Assembly (NCBI RefSeq): GCF_918797505.1
Contig: NC_092800.1
Span: 47,457,440-47,521,439, forward strand
Direction: 5' to 3'
DNA length: 64,000 bases
Source: Bemisia tabaci
Lineage: Eukaryota; Arthropoda; Insecta; Hemiptera; Aleyrodidae
In this document: one piece after another, positions 58,536 through 64,000 of the stretch
Layout of the letters: every line of letters starts with the position of its first letter
Position numbering within the stretch: position 1 is the stretch's first letter
Notes under the pieces: model-generated
What the model was told of the DNA's origin: nothing
Databases searched by the model: none
The model's input: only the letters and a program-made list of their open reading frames with translations
Translations under genes and position numbers: made by a program

Positions 58536-59129
58536 GGGCCTGTTGCAAACTTTTGCTAGAGCAAAAATAAGAGTTGTTTCTTACAGATAATGCCTCAAAA
58601 ATCACGATGAGCGGATCGGCAAAGTCTGAAATGCACTCATAACTTCACAATCTGCGTAAGAAATTTGCGTTCTTTTGACCTTCCCGCTTCAAAAACGATA
58701 CTACGGCACAGGTGAACATTTTGTTAGAGGAGTCGTTCCATCGTCGGCAATATTCATCATGGCCGCTGCTTTCGCAGTTCCGTGCGTGATTCGGGGAGCG
58801 GGCGAAGAAAATATGAGCGTAAACACGCCGATTGTTATCTGGTCTAATCCTGATGAGGTGTTATCTCGTCCCATCACACGTGTTTTGGCGGATTACCGTC
58901 GGCAATGATGAATATTGCCGACGATGGGACGACTCCTCTAACAAAATGTTCATCTATGCTGTAGTATCGTTTTTAAAGCGGGAAGCTCAAAAAACCGCAA
59001 ATTTCTTACGCAGATTGTGAAGTTATGAGTGCATTTCAGACTTTCCCGATGCGCTCATTGTGATTTTTGAGGCATTATCTATAAGGAATAACTATTAGTT
59101 TTGCTGTAGCAAAAGTTTGCAACAGGCCC
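58536..59129. mobile_element. Fold-back MITE with GGGCCTGTTGCA ends (594 bp)
   Basis: gggcctgttgcaaacttttg and its complement at the ends; arms of about 240 bp pair nearly throughout (ctcataacttcacaatctgc / gcagattgtgaagttatgag). Nested in the giant fold-back. Frames inside are mirror shadows. Confidence 0.85.
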
Positions 59130-59725
59130 ATTGGTCCCTCGGTACAATTCTCTCTCAACCTTTAGGTCTATTGTTGTTTTTTCACCATTTTTCAGCCGTC
59201 ATTCTTCACAATCTTCAAAACACAAGCTTTATTTTGAATTGAAAGATTAATTTTTATGACAGGATTAATACTGAATCTTGCAGTGGTTCCAAATTTACAG
59301 TATTGCAGCAATATTTAAATTGCAGGCTCTAAATATTCTAAATTTTAAAATATAGGTACAATATTATTTCCGAAAGCTTCAATTTTCAATGGAAAATAAA
59401 TATTCAGACAATAACTTTTAGCTAACCGAGGATTTCAAAGGTTTTCATAATATTGTTTCAAGATTTTTTTTCCTACCTTTACTTGACCAACATTCTGCAA
59501 TGTTCCTCAAGCTTGCCTCAATATTTATGCAACGTCTTTTTCCGATTGGGTCATTCCTCGGAGACACGCGTTTAAAGAGGAGCTCAGAAGTCGCAACCTC
59601 AAACTTGTTTTTCGTGGATTGAAATGCCAAAAATATCGGTAAAAATTATTGTGGCTTATCCGTAGTAAATACTTCAAAATATGCAAAAATCAGAAATTAC
59701 TGAACAAGCTCATTGACAAAATTGG
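59130..59725. other. Non-coding stretch
   Basis: Continues the 'caatatt'-rich interior of the giant fold-back. No gene. Confidence 0.4.
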
Positions 59726-59729
59726 GGAA

Positions 59730-60240
59730 ACTTGCAATTTTTCGAAACTTGGCTAGGAATTACAGTTTCCCGTCTAAAAATACCCCCTAAACCACCGGAA
59801 TTCACAACGATAGGTCGAACAGCCCGAGATAGCATTTTAGGCCGCATCCACCATCGTGGATTTTCGAATTTTCGAAATTTGACCAGAAACTCGAGTTTCC
59901 CATGGAAAGATACCCCACGGCACCAAATATTAGCAAGATCGACCCGACAGGAGCCGAGATACCATTTAGGCACATCCGCCATCTTGGATTTTTTGATTTT
60001 TAAAATTTGACCAGAAATTCGACTTTCCCGTCTAAAAATACTCCCTGATACCGACAATCAGCATGATCGATCGAACAGGAGGCGAGATAGTTTTTTAGGC
60101 CACATCCGCCATCTTTGATTTTTGAATTTTTAAATTTTGACTAGAAATTCCAGTTTCGCGTCGGAGAAGTACCGCGGTTGCTAAAAATCATCAAGATCGA
60201 TGGAACAGGAGACGAGAATGCCGCGAAAGCATTTTGCCAT
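59730..60240. repeat. Tandem repeat, about 128-bp unit (right arm, inverse)
   Basis: Units recognised by cgagatagcattttaggcc (near 59825), cgagataccatttaggcaca (59950), cgagatagttttttaggcca (60080) and a partial one at 60210. Inverse orientation to the left-arm repeats and more diverged. Confidence 0.85.
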
Positions 60241-60529
60241 TCTGCCTACAGTTCCGAATTCCACAATGGGTAATCCGAGTCTCCCATTACGCAATAGGGA
60301 ACCATAGTATAGGTCCTAATGGCAAAATGAACCTCCCGTGATCCTGCGACGGCAAATTTTTCCGGGGTCGCTGAAGCCGGATAAAAATCGTTTTTGAGGA
60401 TTTTTTTTCTCAATAGTAAGTAAATACCCTCCTGATACGGAATTCATCTTAAAGAAAAAGAAAAACGAAAATTTAACCGTACTTCTTTATTGCATAAAAC
60501 TGTCCAATTCTCCATTTATTTTGGGAATC

Positions 60530-61870
60530 ATCTGAAAAACGCAAAATAATTTTAATACTATGTATTATTATTGATTTTATATTCTCTTCATTGGCCTACA
60601 TTCAATTGGTGCAAAAATATTCACGGCTAACTGTCCGTGCGGAGGACGAGCTGCTCTGCTAGTATCTCCATAAATTGCCATGAACGTAATCACGATTACC
60701 AACCTAAAAAATTGCTACTTGCGGCTAACACTCACCGGGCCGGAGAGAATGTTGCTTTCGGTGTTGATGCGGCAAGTCCTGAAGCTTCCATTCCCGACAA
60801 CGATTCTGAACTTGACGTCAACTCAACAGTGAACGACGTTTCGAACTCGTCTCTGCACAAAATGAAAAATGAATCAGTACCTTTCCTTGCACAGGAATCT
60901 CTTCCCGAACCTAGTAGGAGTGGAGAAACAACTATTTCACTGTCAGCTTATGTTCCCTTCTCAGTTAGCGTGTAATGTTGATAGGATATCCAAAATACAG
61001 ATTCAATACAGGCTTCGTTGGCATCCACCGACTCCCTCTTCTTATAACAACCTACTCCTAGTGTTCACGTCCATCAGTTTACATACATTTCTAGTGATGC
61101 TAAAAGTATGAATGTGATTCATGTAACTATAAGTAAGAAGAAAATCTTTACGAACCTCCACATTCCGAACCGAAGCCTACCCGTATCCCGATGGGAAATC
61201 GGAGTAGACATTTCTGAAGGAGGGTGTATCGAATCGAATTGATTCACTACTAAATCCTTTGGACACAACAGTCCCACAAGAATAATTTATCCTCCGCCAA
61301 ATATTTCGGACGAATACTTGTGTCTTCACAATCTAAATGATCTTATCGTCTTCTACTTTGAATCGAGCATTCTTCCATCTCAAAGACAAGAACTCATGTA
61401 CATCACCTACTATACATACAGGGAGAACTATAATTCCTAGACACACCCCTCCTTCTTAAGGTTTGAACGCATCACTTATCTAAACGAAATTCTCGGGATG
61501 CTTCTTCATCAATCACACTTACTTCTCGGCACATCTAAAATCGGGGGGAAGTACCTCTTCTGCAAGGACCTTACACTATCTCGAAATTTTCAAAATGTTC
61601 CCCTTTCATGATATACATCTTCAAAAGATACCTAATATTAAGAAAAAGAAATAAAAAAATTTTTTTGCCCACACCGGATGTCCTAAAACTTCCTCCTCTC
61701 GAGTTATCCTCTATCAAACTTCGAAAGAGGCCTCCTTTCAAAAAATCACAAGTCCGACTCAGAGTGGCACGGACAGACGAAAGGCGGGAAAAATATCCGC
61801 ATCGGTTCTGCTTTCGGTAAAAAAATCGTACGAAACAATAACCGCTACCCCAACTATAATTGTAGCCCCT
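60530..61870. other. Non-coding stretch
   Basis: A plus-strand frame 60637-60975 (HDYQPKKLLLAANTHRAGEN, acidic/Ser-rich after that) has no recognised domain and no convincing splice sites; left unannotated. Confidence 0.3.
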
Positions 61871-61875
61871 CCTTA

Positions 61876-62579
61876 TGGAATTATTTCCGTAAACTTCGCC
61901 CGCGTTCACGAAACCTCGCCCGCGTTCACGAAACCTCGCCCGCGTTCACGAAAAAAGTCGGCGCGTGAGCAGCAGAGTCGTCGCGTGAGCAGTAGAGTCG
62001 GCGCGCGCAAAGAATCTTCGCGCGAGCGAAAAAATCTCTCCGCGCGCGAAGTAATCTCACCGCGCGCGAAGAAATGTCGAAGGTCACGACAATACCTCGC
62101 GCGGGGGAAAATCTCTCGCGCCCGCTGCTACAGAGCCTAAACAAGGTCGAGACAGGGCTGCCAAATGTAGATTTAATTTTAGCTTAATAGTAGGTTAGGT
62201 TAGGTTAGGTTAGGTTATTTTAGGTTAGGTTGGGTTAGGTTATGTTAGGTTAGGTTGTGTTAGGATAGTTTAGGTTAGGTTAGGTTAGGTTAGGTTACGT
62301 TAGGTTAGGTTAGGTTAGGTTAGGTTTTAAACTTAAATTAAAAAGACGTTTGGCAACATACAACCTTGAGCCATGCGATCCTACATGGCGCGCGGCGGGT
62401 TTGCTCTCGCGCGCGTCGAGTTACACCTCGCGCGGAGAAATACTGACAGCGCGCAGCGATACCTATGTCGCGCGCTATGGAAGTGCTCCGCGCCAGTGGC
62501 GCAACCACGCGCCGACTTTCTTTGTGAACACGCGCGAGGTTTCGTGAACGCGCGCGAGGTTTACGGAAATAATTCCATA
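61876..62579. mobile_element. GC-rich fold-back with (TTAGG)n centre
   Basis: atggaattatttccgtaaac at the left pairs with gtttacggaaataattccat at the right. The arms are crowded with CGCGCG and cgcccgcgttcacgaaacct repeats, contrasting with the AT-rich surroundings. The innermost arm parts (ccaaatgtagatttaatttt / aaattaaaaagacgtttggc) directly flank the TTAGG tract. No protein. Confidence 0.75.
62190..62326. repeat. Interstitial (TTAGG)n tract
   Basis: About 27 pentamers with few variants (ttattttagg, ttacg, ttgtg). It sits exactly between the two arms of the fold-back. Confidence 0.92.
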
Positions 62580-62584
62580 TAATT

Positions 62585-63145
62585 CCATACCTCCTCCCGT
62601 GACTAACTGTCTTCCTTAGGAGCGCAGTGGCCCACTTCAAGTGGGGTGGAAGGTAGAGCAATATAACTACCTGTCGTTCCCCTCCCTATCTGATGGGGGT
62701 CGGGGGTCATCGCCTCCCGACCAATACGTCTCCTCGAAGAAGAATTACTATTATTGCTTAAAACCGTCGATTTTACAATTTTTCACCACTTTGTCTAAAA
62801 ATGATAAATATCCACGGAAAATTTCCTAAAAATGAAATAAAATTACAACTTACAGGGGGTTTTTGGGGGGGGGGTGGGCGTGTCGGTGACTTTCCTCTGA
62901 CCCCCTATCGACGAAAGAAGTGGATGAATACGAAGTAACTGATTAACCTTTGGGACGTTACTACATTCTATTCCCTTTACGTACATCGCCCCACCCCTTA
63001 TCCATAAGCATACCAACATAAAACAAACAAACAATTTCATCTGCTTCATTTTTGTAGCTTTGAACTCCTATTGATAAGTAATGTCCTTCTGGGATACGTC
63101 AAAAGAAACCCTCTCCTCCCAGTCCTGTTTTGAGGCGCCCAAAAT
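62585..63145. other. Non-coding stretch
   Basis: Contains a G-run (62860-62874). No gene. Confidence 0.35.
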
Positions 63146-63147
63146 GC

Positions 63148-63408
63148 ATATCGACGGTGAAACTACCAAACCACGTATCTCGTTTGCTGTGTTTAAAAAT
63201 CTACGCTCACATTTTATTTTTTTGAAGTAGACCAAATCAATATCATTCCTTGAAATTTTCACGGAATTTTCTCCGCACAAATAGGAAAAATCACAGAAAT
63301 TTTCAAGACTGGATGTTCAGTAGTTTTTCATTTAAAAAATAAAGTATGACAGGAAGTCTGCGACGTCGCAAACCGAGATACGTGGTTTGGTAGTTTCACC
63401 GTCGATAT
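63148..63408. mobile_element. MITE with ACTACCAAACCACG ends, copy 2 (261 bp)
   Basis: Complete terminal inverted repeats of about 40 bp beginning atatcgacggtgaaactacc. Inverse to copy 1 at 11574-11823, with high similarity. Confidence 0.88.
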
Positions 63409-63594
63409 CTAACAACTTAACCCTGACCCGTCATCTCTTTCTGCTTTCAAGTACTTAGTCAGCAGTAAATTACATCGAACCGACTAAGGATGCATACCTT
63501 CATGACAAAATATAGTATGGAGTAACCCTTCAATCCCCCAATCTCCGTTATTTTACATTCCTTCGTCCCAACGTTTCATATAAAGCACATGGAT

Positions 63595-64000
63595 TTGTAA
63601 CAACCCCTCCATCTTTGCAGAGATTGTTTTAACTTCGTCTTGTGTGAAAGGGATAATTTCCTCGTCCACAGTAGTCTGCTGCTTAGAGATAATGGTGTGC
63701 AATGGGAAAAGCTCAGAGACGACTGTCCTCAATTCGGCCTCACATAATAACTCATTGTCATTAGATTTAGGTGACTTGAACTTGCTGCGTATTATTTTGT
63801 ATGCTCTCCCCCAGCCATCAACCTCGAGTTCATCTAGAAGGTTATCCCAACAACGAGTCTTAGATCTGTAGATCGCATCGTTCCAAAGTTTGCGAGAGTT
63901 TCAGAACTCTTGGTATCGTTTATTACTTTCAGCGTTAGAAATGCCTTTCATTTTATACAGGCGCCTGCGAGCTTTAAGACATGTTTTACGAAGGGATGCA
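63595..64000 (-). mobile_element. R1-like non-LTR retrotransposon, linker before RT (partial)
   Basis: Minus strand, one frame from the window edge: RKTCLKARRRLYKMKGISNA, then a stop after YQEF, then RSKTRCWDNLLDELEVDGWG, RAYKIIRSKF, RTVVSELFPLH and EEIIPFTQDEVKTISAKMEG. The W-x(n)-WGRAYK pattern followed by LFP and F(T)xxE is the linker between endonuclease and reverse transcriptase in R1/Jockey-group elements. The frame ends near 63595, before the expected KAPGPD motif. The element's upstream part lies beyond the window. Confidence 0.75.

Larger units (their letters stand above)
54806..60525. mobile_element. Giant fold-back element with tandem-repeat arms (about 5.7 kb)
   Basis: Left arm text (tggacagctttatgcaataa, gatgaattccgtatcaggag, ggtatttacttactattgag, cgcaggatcacg) is found inverted in the right arm (60200-60520). 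In both arms the inner part is a series of about 130-bp repeats. The centre holds non-repeated DNA and a separate GGGCCTGTTGCA fold-back. Long arms with internal tandem repeats are a hallmark of Foldback/Galileo-type elements; no transposase frame was found. Confidence 0.7.

Overview
This is a eukaryotic, almost certainly arthropod (insect) chromosomal window. The evidence is intron-type non-coding DNA, replication-dependent histone genes ending in the metazoan 3' stem-loop, a U1 snRNA-like gene, (TTAGG)n/(CCTAA)n insect telomere-type repeats, and Transib, Helitron, Jockey/R1-type and mariner mobile elements. The species cannot be fixed from sequence alone; a hemipteran-like genome is only a guess. 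There is no prokaryotic-style gene organisation. Most open reading frames are short shadows inside repeats.

Layout. 1-1.37 kb: degenerate GGTTTGGTTGAG-type satellite. 2.9-4.4 kb: a non-autonomous Transib-like DNA transposon with 5-bp target duplication. 5.3-7.0 kb: fold-back and direct repeats plus a 45-bp minisatellite. 8.1-8.9 kb: histone-type promoter motifs and two histone 3' ends without coding sequence. 9.0-12.1 kb: a CAGGGTG-ended element carrying a decayed Cys-rich gene, itself hit by a 1.42-kb near-perfect palindrome. 13.3 kb: a U1 snRNA-like gene with an altered 5' end. 15.0-26.8 kb: a dispersed, decayed histone locus (H3 minus, H2A plus, H2B plus, second H2A minus) with several 'empty' histone units that keep promoter and stem-loop but lack a coding region, mixed with MITEs, a 5'-truncated Jockey-type retrotransposon and a tRNA-containing fold-back element. 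29.7-35.8 kb: a Helitron whose Pif1-type helicase tail is split by a second, oppositely oriented member of the same family, both full of tandem repeats. 36-54 kb: mostly unique or intronic-looking DNA with a few possible exons, mixed with TA-flanked and GGGCCTGTTGCA-ended fold-backs and a second decayed Helitron helicase. 54.8-60.5 kb: a giant fold-back with about 130-bp tandem repeats in each arm. 61.9-62.6 kb: a GC-rich inverted repeat whose centre is (TTAGG)n. The window ends inside an R1-like non-LTR retrotransposon on the minus strand.

How it fits together. No intact protein gene could be demonstrated. All four recognisable core-histone coding sequences are disabled: nonsense codons, lost ATG, single-base indels, or truncation. 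Their promoters (CCAAT plus TATA) and 3' stem-loops are nevertheless often perfect. Together with the segmental inverted duplication linking 17.8-18.6 kb and 26.3-27.1 kb, this looks like a histone gene graveyard, possibly still transcribed. The dominant theme is inverted-repeat (fold-back) architecture: at least a dozen independent palindromic elements. Two of them can be dated against an 'empty site' copy inside the same window.
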